Origin: Burkholderia sp. D-99
GTDB lineage: Bacteria; Pseudomonadota; Gammaproteobacteria; Burkholderiales; Burkholderiaceae
Direction of reading: 5' to 3'
Assembly: GCF_011605345.1 (NCBI RefSeq)
Contig: NZ_JAAOXM010000016.1
Location: forward strand, 95,316-159,315
DNA length: 64,000 bases
Shown here: positions 8,133-16,565 of the stretch, one piece after another
Position numbering within the stretch: position 1 is the stretch's first letter
Layout of the letters: each line of letters opens with the position of its first letter
The notes under the pieces: generated by a model
Databases searched by the model: none
What the model was told of the DNA's origin: nothing
Seen by the model: the letters and a program-made list of their open reading frames with translations, nothing else
Position numbers and translations under genes: made by a program

Positions 8133-10028
8133 CTAGCGCGAGCCCGCCGGCTCGGACACGGAGTCCGGATGATGCGTGCGCGCGCGCCGCAGCGTCAAGA
8201 CGAACAGCGCGCCGCCCGACGGCGCGTTGCGCGCGGTCAGCGCACCGCCCGCGTCGCTCGCGATCGACGACGAGATCGCGAGACCGAGCCCGAGCCCGCG
8301 CCCCATTTCCTTGGTCGTGAAGAACGGCTCGAACAGGCGCGGCAGCAGGTCGGGCGCAATGCCGCATCCGTTGTCGCGCACCTCGAGCGCGAGCGTTGCC
8401 GCCGACACCGCGATCGTCACCTCGATCGCTGGCGCCGCCACGCCGGCAACCGCGTCGAGCGCATTGCCGAGCAGGTTGATCAGCACCTGTTCGAGGCGCA
8501 GGTCCTCGCAGCGCGCGACGAGCTCGGGATAGTCGCGCGCCAGGTCGAGCGGCGCATCGTGTGCGGGCGACACGGTCGCGTCCTGCAGCGTCAGCGTGAG
8601 CGCGACGCCACGCAGGCGCTCGTCGAGCAGCGACAGCACGCTGCGCAGCGCGCGCACGACGAGCGCCTGCTCGTTGCGCGGCTTCGCGCGGCCGACGAAC
8701 AGCTTCAGCTGGTTCGTGATCTTGCCCATCCGCTCGGTGAGCGCGGCGATCGCCTCGAGGTTCTCGCGCGCGGCCGCCTGCTCACCGCGATCGAGCAGCA
8801 CGCGCGTGTTGTCCGAGAAGCTGCGCAGTGCCGCGAGCGGCTGGTTCAGTTCATGCGTGATGCCGGCCGCCATCTGGCCGAGCGCGGCGAGCTTGCTCGC
8901 CTGGATCAGTTCGTCGTGCGCGGCGCGCAGTTCCTGCTCCGCGCGGATCCGGTCGCCGACCTCCTTCTGCAACTGCTCGTTCGCTTCCGACAGGTCGGCC
9001 GTGCGCTCTTCGACGCGCCGGTTCAACTCCGCGTACGCCTGCTGCAGCAGCGCGCGGCCGCGGATCATCTCGCGCACGCGCGCGCGACGCATCCGCCAGT
9101 AGAACGCGAGCAGCGCGACCGACACGAAGCCGAAACCCGTGACGATCGTCGCGTTGCGCGCGTCGGCGTCGACGGGCGCGATCGGCGCCAGCGTGACGAG
9201 CAGCCAGTCGGGCTCGCCGATCCGGCGCTTGCTCGCGAGGAAGCGCGGCGCACGCAGGCCCGCGCCGAGGCGCACGATCTCCGCATCGGGGCCGAGCACC
9301 TGCTCGATGCGCAGCGGCAACGGCGTGACCGGTTGCTGCGCGTACTGGCGCGTCTCGTAGATCGACGCGGCAACGGGCCCCGTCAGCGGCCGCAGCGTGT
9401 GGTACTTCCAGGCGGGCACCGACGACAGGAACACGACGCCGTGATCGTCCGCAACGACGAGCGGCTCGGACGCATCGGCGCCCTGGAACCATTCGAGATT
9501 GAGCTTCACGACGACGACGCCCGCGATCTTGCCGTCGCGCCACACGGGCTGCGAGATGTAGTAGCCGGGATCGCGCGAGATCGTGCCGATCCCGAAGAAG
9601 CGGCCGACCTGGCCGTTCATCGCATCGAGGAAATACGGGCGGAAGCGGTATTCGATCCCGACGAAGCTCTCGGGCGCGCGCCAGTTGCTGGCGGCGACGC
9701 ACAGGCCGTCCGCGCCGATCACGTAGGTGACGGTCGCGTGCGCGTGTTCGTTGAGGTCTTCGAGATAGCGATTGACGCGCGCGGTGTAGTCGGCGCGTTC
9801 AGGCTCGGCGAGCAGGTCCTGCACGTACGGATGGCTGCCGAGCAGGTAGGGCAGCGATTCGTAGCGGTCGAGTGTGCTCTTGAGCGCGTTGGTGGTGCGG
9901 TCGACGCGCACCGCGGCGTTGCGCTGCAACTCCGCGACGCCGCGCCGCCAGGTAATCGTCCACGTCAGCGTGCACGCCGCGGCGAGCGCGGCGGCAAGCA
10001 CGACGAGAATGAGCAGACGGCGCGTCAC
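8133..10028 (-). CDS. dctB: C4-dicarboxylate sensor histidine kinase
   Basis: A DctB-type membrane sensor of about 631 residues. A first helix near 5-27 and a second near residue 295 flank a periplasmic sensory region with YLLGSHPYVQDLL and FRPYFLDAMNGQVGRFFGIG, as in double-PAS DctB sensors. The cytoplasmic part has the phospho-acceptor box AAGITHELNQPLAALR, an N-box NLLGNALDA and G-boxes DNGCGIAPDLL and GRGLGLGLA. I prefer the GTG at 10028, just before the first helix. An ATG at 10142, four bases after the dctA stop, would add 38 unlikely residues. It phosphorylates DctD. Confidence 0.9.
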   Translation of the reverse strand: MTRRLLILVVLAAALAAACTLTWTITWRRGVAELQRNAAVRVDRTTNALKSTLDRYESLPYLLGSHPYVQDLLAEPERADYTARVNRYLEDLNEHAHATVTYVIGADGLCVAASNWRAPESFVGIEYRFRPYFLDAMNGQVGRFFGIGTISRDPGYYISQPVWRDGKIAGVVVVKLNLEWFQGADASEPLVVADDHGVVFLSSVPAWKYHTLRPLTGPVAASIYETRQYAQQPVTPLPLRIEQVLGPDAEIVRLGAGLRAPRFLASKRRIGEPDWLLVTLAPIAPVDADARNATIVTGFGFVSVALLAFYWRMRRARVREMIRGRALLQQAYAELNRRVEERTADLSEANEQLQKEVGDRIRAEQELRAAHDELIQASKLAALGQMAAGITHELNQPLAALRSFSDNTRVLLDRGEQAAARENLEAIAALTERMGKITNQLKLFVGRAKPRNEQALVVRALRSVLSLLDERLRGVALTLTLQDATVSPAHDAPLDLARDYPELVARCEDLRLEQVLINLLGNALDAVAGVAAPAIEVTIAVSAATLALEVRDNGCGIAPDLLPRLFEPFFTTKEMGRGLGLGLAISSSIASDAGGALTARNAPSGGALFVLTLRRARTHHPDSVSEPAGSR

Positions 10029-10146
10029 GGTCGAGGCTTCCTGGCGATGCGGATCGCCTATTGTGTCATAGGCCTCCGCCTGCCCGCCTCGGCCGCCGCG
10101 GGCCGTGCGGCCGGCGGGCGGTGCCGCCGCCTGCTCCTTCATGACG

Positions 10147-11436
10147 TCAGACGCCGGCCGTCTCGGTCGTCGTGACCTCGCCGCCGCCGGTCAGCGCCTG
10201 GCGCAGCTTGTTGCGGTCGAGCTCCTTCTCCCAGGCCGACACGACGACCGTCGCGACGCCGTTGCCGACGATGTTGGTCAGCGCACGGCATTCGCTCATG
10301 AAACGGTCGATGCCGAGGATCAGCACCATGCCCGACAGCGGGATCGTCGGCACGACGGCGAGCGTCGCGGCGAGCGTGATGAAGCCCGCGCCCGTGACGC
10401 CGCTCGCACCCTTCGATGTCAGCATCGCGACGGCCAGCAGCGTGAGCTGCTGCATCCACGTCAGTTCGATGTTGGTCGCCTGCGCGATGAACAGCACGGC
10501 CATCGTCATGTAGATGTTGGTGCCGTCGAGGTTGAACGAGTAGCCGGTCGGCACGACGAGGCCGACGACCGAACGCGAGCAGCCGGCCTTCTCGAGCTTT
10601 TCCATCAGCTGCGGCAGCGCGGCTTCCGACGAGCTCGTGCCGAGCACGATCAGCAGCTCTTCCTTGATGTAGGACACGAAGCGGATGATCGAGAAGCCCG
10701 TGAAGCGCGCGATCGTGCCGAGCACGACGAGCACGAACACGACCGACGTCAGGTAGAACGTGCCGATCAGCTTGAGCAGCGGCACCAGCGAACCGACGCC
10801 GTACTTGCCGATCGTGAACGCCATCGCGCCGAACGCGCCGATCGGTGCCAGCTTCGTGACGATGTGCACGATGCCGAACAGCACGCGCGTGAGCCCGTCG
10901 ATGAAGTCGGTGACGACCTTGCCGCGCTCGCCGAGGTGGGCGAGCACGCTGCCGAACAGCAGTGCGATCAGCAGGATCTGCAGGATTTCGCCCTGCGCGA
11001 ACGCATCGACCATCGTGTTCGGGATGATGTGCATCAGGAAGTCGACCGTCGACTGCCCGTGCGCCTTCGCCGCGTACGACGCGACGGCCTTGCCGTCGAG
11101 CGTCGCCGGATCGATGTTGAAGCCGACGCCCGGACGCAGGATGTGCGTGGCCGCGAGGCCGAGCAGCAGCGCGAAGGTCGACACGATCTCGAAGTACAGC
11201 AGCGCCTTGCCGCCGACGCGGCCCACCTTCTTCATGTCCTCCATGCCGGCGATGCCGGTGACGACCGTACAGAAGATGATCGGGCCGATCACCATCTTGA
11301 TCAGCTTGATGAAGCCGTCGCCGAGCGGCTTCATGTCGGTGGCGAGCGCCGGGTAGTAGTGGCCGAGGATCACGCCGACGATGATGGCGAAGATCACCTG
11401 CACATAGAGCACTTTGTAGAAGGGTTTCTTCTTCAC
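10147..11436 (-). CDS. dctA: C4-dicarboxylate:cation symporter DctA
   Basis: A 429-residue DAACS-family carrier that imports succinate, fumarate and malate. The start is GTG at 11436 (VKKKPFYKVLYVQV), with AGGA eight bases upstream. Family signatures are present: the serine-rich hairpin LGTSSSEAALPQLMEKLE, the TM7 motif GYSFNLDGTNIYMTM, and the tip region ASKG-type TSKGASGVTGAGF. It is the first gene of dctA-dctB-dctD. Having the permease on the same strand as its own regulators, rather than divergent, is a variant layout. Its roughly 200-base leader contains a possible leader peptide and hairpin. Confidence 0.96.
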   Translation of the reverse strand: MKKKPFYKVLYVQVIFAIIVGVILGHYYPALATDMKPLGDGFIKLIKMVIGPIIFCTVVTGIAGMEDMKKVGRVGGKALLYFEIVSTFALLLGLAATHILRPGVGFNIDPATLDGKAVASYAAKAHGQSTVDFLMHIIPNTMVDAFAQGEILQILLIALLFGSVLAHLGERGKVVTDFIDGLTRVLFGIVHIVTKLAPIGAFGAMAFTIGKYGVGSLVPLLKLIGTFYLTSVVFVLVVLGTIARFTGFSIIRFVSYIKEELLIVLGTSSSEAALPQLMEKLEKAGCSRSVVGLVVPTGYSFNLDGTNIYMTMAVLFIAQATNIELTWMQQLTLLAVAMLTSKGASGVTGAGFITLAATLAVVPTIPLSGMVLILGIDRFMSECRALTNIVGNGVATVVVSAWEKELDRNKLRQALTGGGEVTTTETAGV

Positions 11437-11481
11437 GATGGTTCCTGCTGAAGTAGATGAGCCGATGGAAACGGCGTCACG

Positions 11482-11522
11482 CGCGCAGGCGAATGTCAGG
11501 GGAAGAGCCATTCGCCTGCGCG
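11482..11522. promoter_or_regulatory. Perfect 14-bp inverted repeat in the dctA leader
   Basis: Arms CGCGCAGGCGAATG (11482-11495) and CATTCGCCTGCGCG (11509-11522) are perfectly complementary around a 13-base loop. In the predicted dctA mRNA this is a strong hairpin 46 bases before the start codon. No T-run follows on the minus strand, so it is not a plain terminator. Translation control or mRNA stabilisation are possible. Confidence 0.75.
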
Positions 11523-11548
11523 GCTGCCGTGCCGCAACAAGCGATGCC

Positions 11549-11584
11549 TCAGGACATCCGACAGGGGAGGAAGGCAGTGGTCAT
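11549..11584 (-). CDS. Putative 11-residue leader peptide upstream of dctA
   Basis: On the minus strand AAGGAGA precedes an ATG at 11584 by six bases. The frame reads MTTAFLPCRMS and stops at 11549, about 110 bases before dctA. It lies wholly inside the leader predicted from the sigma-54 promoter at 11644-11658, and the 14-bp hairpin follows 27 bases later. The Shine-Dalgarno is better than that of many genes here. The codons do not cluster for one amino acid, so classical attenuation is not implied. Translation is unproven. Confidence 0.4.
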   Translation of the reverse strand: MTTAFLPCRMS

Positions 11585-11643
11585 CGATTGTCTCCTTGCT
11601 TGCTGTAGTAGTTCGGCCGGGGGATGGCCGTGCGCTTTATATC

Positions 11644-11658
11644 GCAAGGTCGATGCCA
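11644..11658 (-). promoter_or_regulatory. Sigma-54 promoter of dctA
   Basis: The minus strand reads TGGCATCGACCTTGC, matching TGGCAY-N5-TTGC exactly. The predicted start is near 11632, giving a leader of about 196 bases. DctD, encoded in the same operon, is the expected activator. Confidence 0.85.
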
Positions 11659-11717
11659 GGTTTCCGCAACCCCTCAAACCATTGTTTTCATTGTATTTCT
11701 CATAATGCGGCAGGCAA

Positions 11718-11741
11718 GGAAATCCGGGATTCCGGATTTCC
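11718..11741. promoter_or_regulatory. Dyad upstream of dctA promoter, probable DctD site
   Basis: Arms GGAAATCCGG and CCGGATTTCC surround GATT. An overlapping short palindrome TTTCCGGAAA lies at 11737-11746. The dyad centre is about 97 bases upstream of the predicted dctA start, the normal place for an enhancer of a sigma-54 activator. Assignment to DctD is inference from position and partner genes. Confidence 0.6.
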
Positions 11742-11748
11742 GGAAAAT

Positions 11749-11772
11749 ATCCGTCCGGCGATCCGGACGGAT
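11749..11772 (-). terminator. Terminator of DUF485-actP
   Basis: Arms ATCCGTCCG and CGGACGGAT pair 21 bases past the actP stop. The minus strand continues ATATTTTCC. The symmetry and the similarity in sequence to the adjacent dyad mean it could also be a second activator site for dctA. Confidence 0.55.
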
Positions 11773-11792
11773 GCGGCCATTCATCGGATGAA

Positions 11793-13478
11793 TCAGTGCT
11801 GCGCGGCGCGGCCGGCCAGCACCCCCGTCTGCGCATAAAACTCCTGCTGCGCGAACGCGTCGCGCTCGCGCCGTGCGCGCTCGCCGCGATCCGCGAGCGA
11901 GCCGACGACGATCCCGACGAACGCGAGCGGCACCGACACAAGCGCCGGGTTGTCGAGGAACACCGGTGCGTGCGCGTGATGCAGCACGTCGACCCACACC
12001 GACTTCGACAGCACCGTGAGCGTGACCGCCGACCCGAGGCCGAGGCCGCCGCCGAGCACCGCGCCGCGCGTCGTCATCCCGCGCCAGAAGATCGACATCG
12101 CGAGCACCGGGAAATTCGCGCTCGCGGCCACCGCCGCGACGAGGCCGACCATGAACGCGACGTTCACGTGCTCGAACAGGATCGACAGCCCGATCGCGAC
12201 CGCCGACAGCACGATCGTCGCCGCGCGCGAGATGCGCATCTCGAGGCGCTCGTCGGGCTTGCCGCGCGCCCACATCTGCGCGTAGAGGTCGTGCGAGATC
12301 GTCGTCGCGCCGGCGAGCGTGAGGCCCGCGACCACCGCGAGGATCGTCGCGAACGTGACGGCCGCGATGAAGCCGTAGAACCAGTTCCCGCCGACCGCCT
12401 GCGCGAGTTTCACCGCGACCATGTTCGAGCCGCCGAGCAGGTCGTGCGTCAGGTTGAACGAGCCGTTGGCGCCCAGCTTGAAGAATTCCGGATGTTGCGC
12501 GAGCAGCACGATCGCCGAGAAGCCGATCACGAAAGTCAGCAGGTAGAAGTAGCCGATGAAGCCGGTCGCGTAGAGCACCGACTTGCGTGCCTCCTTCGCG
12601 TTCGGCACCGTGAAGAAGCGCATCAGGATGTGCGGGAAGCCGGCCGTGCCGAACATCAGCGCGATGCCGAGCGACAGCGCGTTGGCCGGATCGCGGATCA
12701 ACTTGCCGGGCCCCATGATCGACAGCGCGCCCGGATGCACGGCCACCGCGCGGCGGAACATCTCGTCGACGCTGAAGCCGAATTCGGAGAGCGCAAGCAC
12801 GACGAGCAGCGTCGCGCCGCACAGCAGCAGCACGGCCTTGATCACCTGCACCCAGGTGGTCGCGGTCATCCCGCCGAAGAACACGTAGACGACCATCAGC
12901 ACGCCGACGATCAGCTCGGCCGTGCCGTACGACAGCCCGAACAGCAGCTGGATCAGCTTGCCCGCGCCGACCATCTGCACGACGAGGTACAGCACGACGA
13001 TGGTCAGCGAATTCGCGGACGTCAGCAGCCGGATCGGCCGCTGTGCGAAGCGGTACGCAACGACGTCGACGAACGTGAACTTGCCGAGGTTGCGCAGCGG
13101 TTCGGCGATCAGGAACATCACGAACGGCCAGCCGACCAGAAAACCGATCGAATAGATGAGCCCGTCGAAGCCGAACATGAACACCATCCCGGACAACCCG
13201 AGGAACGACGCGGCCGACATGTAGTCGCCCGCGATCGCGAGCCCGTTCTGCAGCCCGGTGATGCCGCCGCCGGCCGTGTAGAAGTCGCGCGTCGAGCGCG
13301 TGCGGCGCGCGGCCCAGCGCGTGAGCGCGAGCGTCGCGAACACGAACGCGAAGAACATCCCGATCGCGACCGGGTTCAGTTCGACCTTGTCGGGCATCGG
13401 GCCCGCGACGGATACCGCATGGGCGGCGGAGGAAACGAGAACGGCAAGCGCGCCGAGCGCGATCGATGTGCGTCGCAT
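11793..13478 (-). CDS. actP: Cation/acetate symporter ActP
   Basis: A 561-residue sodium:solute symporter family (SSSF) permease that imports acetate and other short carboxylates. From the ATG at 13478 there is a cleavable-looking signal (RRTSIALGALAVLVSSAAHA), then about 13 membrane helices. Motifs include GGITGLQNGLAIAGDYMSAASFLG and the SSSF signature region GTAGFPHILMRFFTVP. It follows the DUF485 gene by 11 bases, the usual yjcH-actP pair. No acs gene is nearby. A terminator separates it from dctA. Confidence 0.95.
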   Translation of the reverse strand: MRRTSIALGALAVLVSSAAHAVSVAGPMPDKVELNPVAIGMFFAFVFATLALTRWAARRTRSTRDFYTAGGGITGLQNGLAIAGDYMSAASFLGLSGMVFMFGFDGLIYSIGFLVGWPFVMFLIAEPLRNLGKFTFVDVVAYRFAQRPIRLLTSANSLTIVVLYLVVQMVGAGKLIQLLFGLSYGTAELIVGVLMVVYVFFGGMTATTWVQVIKAVLLLCGATLLVVLALSEFGFSVDEMFRRAVAVHPGALSIMGPGKLIRDPANALSLGIALMFGTAGFPHILMRFFTVPNAKEARKSVLYATGFIGYFYLLTFVIGFSAIVLLAQHPEFFKLGANGSFNLTHDLLGGSNMVAVKLAQAVGGNWFYGFIAAVTFATILAVVAGLTLAGATTISHDLYAQMWARGKPDERLEMRISRAATIVLSAVAIGLSILFEHVNVAFMVGLVAAVAASANFPVLAMSIFWRGMTTRGAVLGGGLGLGSAVTLTVLSKSVWVDVLHHAHAPVFLDNPALVSVPLAFVGIVVGSLADRGERARRERDAFAQQEFYAQTGVLAGRAAQH

Positions 13479-13489
13479 GTCGGCCTCCG

Positions 13490-13795
13490 TCACGAACTTT
13501 GCAGGATCGCGTCGACCCGGCGGTCGAACGCACGATTCGCGCGCAGCACGTAGCACGCGGTCAGGCCGATCGCGACCAGGATGATCGCGACGCCCGCGGC
13601 GATCCCGACCGTGGTCGTCGCGCCGCGGTACAGCGGCGCCGCGAGCACGTGCGGCGCGAGCGCGACGAGCAGGATGAAGCCGTAGTACGTGGCGATCATC
13701 AGCGCCGTCAGCGTGAAGCTGAAGCGGCGCCGCGCGCGCACGAGTTGCTGGTAGTCGCGGCGCGCCGTGACCGATTCGATGACGGAAAGCTTCAT
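13490..13795 (-). CDS. DUF485 membrane protein, partner of ActP
   Basis: A 101-residue protein with two hydrophobic segments (about 32-52 and 63-87) of the DUF485/YjcH family. These are almost always encoded directly before actP-type symporters, as here. The sequence starts MKLSVIESVTARRDYQQLVRARRRFSFTLT, and AGGAG lies seven bases before the ATG. Its role is not established; it may be a small transporter subunit. The 49-nt hairpin array begins only 13 bases upstream of its start codon. Confidence 0.92.
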   Translation of the reverse strand: MKLSVIESVTARRDYQQLVRARRRFSFTLTALMIATYYGFILLVALAPHVLAAPLYRGATTTVGIAAGVAIILVAIGLTACYVLRANRAFDRRVDAILQSS

Positions 13796-13807
13796 GGTGT
13801 CTCCTGT

Positions 13808-14090
13808 GTCGACCAGAGTTAGCGCTTTAGCGCTTACTCTGGTCCCATGCTTCGCGGTCGACCAGAGTTGGCGCTTTAGCGCTTACTCTGGTCCCATGCT
13901 TCGCGGTCGACCAGAGTTGGCGCTTTAGCGCTTACTCTGGTCCCATGCTTCGCGGTCGACCAGAGTTAGCGCTTTAGCGTTTACTCCGGTCCCATGCTTC
14001 GCGGTCGACCAGCGTTAGCGCTTTAGCGTTTACTCCGGTCCCATGCTTTGCAGTCGACCGGAATCGGCGCTCGAGCGCTGACTCCAGTCC
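13808..14090. repeat. Six tandem 49-nt hairpin units
   Basis: Units begin at 13808, 13857, 13906, 13955, 14004 and 14053, exactly 49 bases apart; the last is diverged. Each unit holds a near-perfect stem. GACCAGAGT pairs with ACTCTGGTC, and (T)AGCGCT pairs with AGCGCT(T), around a TT loop. CCCATGCTTCGCG then links to the next unit. The sixth copy keeps most pairing despite many substitutions. The array occupies most of the 383-base gap between the CaiB-type gene and DUF485, immediately 5' of DUF485. There are no spacers, so it is not CRISPR. Confidence 0.95.
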
Positions 14091-14178
14091 CCGCACGGCC
14101 CCTCGTCGTTTCGCGAGGGTTGTCTTGTAGATGGCCGGCGCGTCACCCGATCCGCCCGCGCCGCGGCGGTAAATTGAA

Positions 14179-15384
14179 TTACACGACCCGATCCGCGCGC
14201 AGCCGCGCGACCTCGTCGGCCGATATCCCGAGCCAGCCGCCGAGCACCGCGTCAGTATCGGCACCGAGCACCGGCGGCGCACCGCGCACCGGCAGCCGCT
14301 CGCCGTCGAACCGGTACGGCGGCGCCAGCACGTCGACACCGCCCGCGACCGGGTGTGGCTGCCGCGTGACGAGCCCCGCGCGCGTCGCACGTTCCGACTT
14401 CAGCGCCTCATGCAGCCCGAGCACTTCGCCGCACGGAATGCCCGCCTCAGCAAGCGCCGCGAGCAGCGCCGCGCGTGACCGGCGCGCGAGTTCGCGACGG
14501 ATCTCGGGCAGCAGGTCGGCGCGATTCTCCGAGCGGCCGAGGTTGGTCTTGTAGCGCACGTCGGCCGCGAGGTCGGGCCGCTCGATCGCATCGCAAAAGC
14601 GCGCGAACTGCGTGTTGTTGCCGACCGTGATCACGAGCGGGCCGTCGGCCGCATCGAACACGCCGTACGGCACGATCGAAGGATGCGCGTTGCCGTAGCG
14701 CGGCGGGTCCTCGCCCATCAGCAGCGCGTCGAGCCCGTAGTACGCGGTAATCATCAGCCCGCAGTCGAACAGCGCCATCTCGATGCGGCGGCCACGACCG
14801 GTCGCATTGCGCTCGTACAGCGCAGCGAGGATCGCCTGCGCCGAATACATGCCGGTGAACAGGTCGACCGCCGCGACGCCGAACTTCAGCGGCGGCTGGC
14901 CGGCTTCGCCGTTCAGCGCCATCAGCCCGGCCTCACCCTGCACGACGAGGTCGTAGCCGGGTCGCGCGGCCTCGGCGCCCGAGCGGTCGTAGCCGGAAAT
15001 CGCGCAGTGCACGAGGCGCGGATTCAGTTCGGCCAGCGCGTCGTAGCCGAGCCCGAGCTTTTCCGCGCCGCCGAACTTGAAGTTGTGAAGCACCACGTCG
15101 GCCTGCGTGGCCAGTTCTCGCGCGAGCCGCCGCCCTTCGTCGGTCTGCAGGTCGAGACAGATCGCGCGCTTGCTGCGGTTCACGCTGTTGAAATACGTGG
15201 TTTCGGTATCGCCGATCCGCAGCCCCCAGTCGCGCGTATCGTCGCCGCGCGCCGGATGCTCGACCTTGATCACTTCCGCGCCGAAATCGGCGAGCACCAT
15301 CGCGCACCACGGGCCCGCGAGCACGCGCGAGAAATCGAGCACCTTCACGCCGGCCAGCGGCAATGCACGCGATTCGTTCGTCAT
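14179..15384 (-). CDS. CaiB/BaiF-family (class III) CoA transferase
   Basis: A 401-residue class III CoA transferase moving CoA between an acyl-CoA donor and a free acid. The N-terminal motif VKVLDFSRVLAGPWCAMVLADFGAEVIKVEHP is typical. An RPGYDLVVQGEAGLM-type motif carries the expected catalytic Asp, near residue 165. The start at 15384 follows GGAGGAG at good spacing. It is the last gene of the minus-strand run with two acyl-CoA dehydrogenases and a hydratase/dehydrogenase, and probably activates the pathway acid. Substrate unknown; a succinyl-CoA or formyl-CoA donor cannot be decided. Confidence 0.92.
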   Translation of the reverse strand: MTNESRALPLAGVKVLDFSRVLAGPWCAMVLADFGAEVIKVEHPARGDDTRDWGLRIGDTETTYFNSVNRSKRAICLDLQTDEGRRLARELATQADVVLHNFKFGGAEKLGLGYDALAELNPRLVHCAISGYDRSGAEAARPGYDLVVQGEAGLMALNGEAGQPPLKFGVAAVDLFTGMYSAQAILAALYERNATGRGRRIEMALFDCGLMITAYYGLDALLMGEDPPRYGNAHPSIVPYGVFDAADGPLVITVGNNTQFARFCDAIERPDLAADVRYKTNLGRSENRADLLPEIRRELARRSRAALLAALAEAGIPCGEVLGLHEALKSERATRAGLVTRQPHPVAGGVDVLAPPYRFDGERLPVRGAPPVLGADTDAVLGGWLGISADEVARLRADRVV

Positions 15385-15414
15385 CCTTGTCTCCTCCATT
15401 CGCGCTGTGCGCTT

Positions 15415-16551
15415 TTACTGTTTCGACAGCGCGATGTAGCGTGCGAGATGGTGATCCTCGTCGCCGAGCTGATGATCGATCATCACGAGACGCTTCGCGT
15501 AGTGCGACAGCGGCAGCTCCCACGTCATCCCGATGCCGCCGTGCAACTGGATGCTCTCCTCGGCGACGAGCGTGCCGATCCGGCCGATGCTGTATTTCGC
15601 CGCCGCCAGCGCGCGTTCGCGCACCACGCGCGGCGCCTCGAGCAGCGCCGCCGCGTTGATCACGGCCGAGCGCGCCTGCTCGACTTCGAGCAGCAGGTCG
15701 GCCATCCGGTGCTGCAGCGCCTGGAAGCTGCCGATCGGCAGCCCGAACTGCTTGCGCGTGCGCAGGTACTCGAGCGTGTGCTCCTTCGCGACATCCATCG
15801 CGCCGAGCGCTTCAGCCGACAGCGCAAGCAGACCGTAGCCGAGCACGCGTTCGAGCAACTCGGCGCCCGCGTCGCCGTCGTGCGCGCCGAGCGCCGCATC
15901 GGCCGGCAACACGACGCGTTCGAAGCGCACTTCGGCCGCGCGGCCGCCGTCGATCTTCCGGTAGTCGCGCAGCGATACGCCCGGTGCGTCGGCCGGCACG
16001 ACGAACAGGCCGATGCCGGCCGCATCGTAGTCGTTCCCGGCCGTACGCGCGCTGACGACGAAGAACGCCGCCTGCGCGGCCTGGTCGACGACGCCCTTCG
16101 CGCCCGTCAGCACCCAGCCGTCGCCCGAGCGTTCGGTGCGCGTGCGTACGGTCGTCAGTTCGTAGTGCGAGCCCGGCTCGTCGTGCGCGAACGCGGCGCT
16201 CACGCTGCCGTCGATCAGCGCCGCGAGCCTGTCGCGATGCGCGGCGCCGCCGGCGAGCGACAACGCGCGGCCCGCGAGCAGCGCGCCGAGGAACGGCTCG
16301 ACGACGAGCCCGCGCCCGAGGCATTCGAACACCACGGCGATGTCGAAGCCCGCGCCGCCGAACCCGCCGTCGGCTTCCGCGAACAGCGCGCCGACCGTGC
16401 CGAGTTCGGCAAAGCGCTGCCACATCGCGCGATCGAAGCCTTCGGCCGACTGCGCGATGCGATCGCGCACCGGGAACGCGTACTGTTCGGCGATGAAGCG
16501 GTTCAACGTGTCCGCCAGCATCCGGCGGTCTTCTGTGTGCTGGAAATCCAT
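15415..16551 (-). CDS. Acyl-CoA dehydrogenase, PimD-like small subunit
   Basis: A 378-residue FAD-dependent acyl-CoA dehydrogenase. The N-terminal helical domain begins MDFQHTEDRRMLADTLNRF. A reduced middle domain has DGWVLTGAKGVVDQAAQA. The C-terminal domain has SIQLHGGIGMTWELPLSHYAKRL, which includes the region of the catalytic Glu. Overall it resembles the small subunit (PimD) of heterotetrameric pimeloyl-CoA-type dehydrogenases. It lies 14 bases after its probable large partner. Together they would desaturate an acyl-CoA at C2-C3; chain type is not readable. Confidence 0.88.
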   Translation of the reverse strand: MDFQHTEDRRMLADTLNRFIAEQYAFPVRDRIAQSAEGFDRAMWQRFAELGTVGALFAEADGGFGGAGFDIAVVFECLGRGLVVEPFLGALLAGRALSLAGGAAHRDRLAALIDGSVSAAFAHDEPGSHYELTTVRTRTERSGDGWVLTGAKGVVDQAAQAAFFVVSARTAGNDYDAAGIGLFVVPADAPGVSLRDYRKIDGGRAAEVRFERVVLPADAALGAHDGDAGAELLERVLGYGLLALSAEALGAMDVAKEHTLEYLRTRKQFGLPIGSFQALQHRMADLLLEVEQARSAVINAAALLEAPRVVRERALAAAKYSIGRIGTLVAEESIQLHGGIGMTWELPLSHYAKRLVMIDHQLGDEDHHLARYIALSKQ

Positions 16552-16565
16552 CGTCGCGCTCCTCG

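Noticed and set aside
11520..11534. Alternative sigma-54 promoter for dctA (CGGCACGGCAGCCGC on minus)
   Set aside because: Has GG and GC at the right spacing but a poor -12; the exact match at 11644-11658 is better placed below the dyad.
13808..14090. CRISPR array
   Set aside because: The 49-nt units abut directly with no unique spacers and no cas genes are present.
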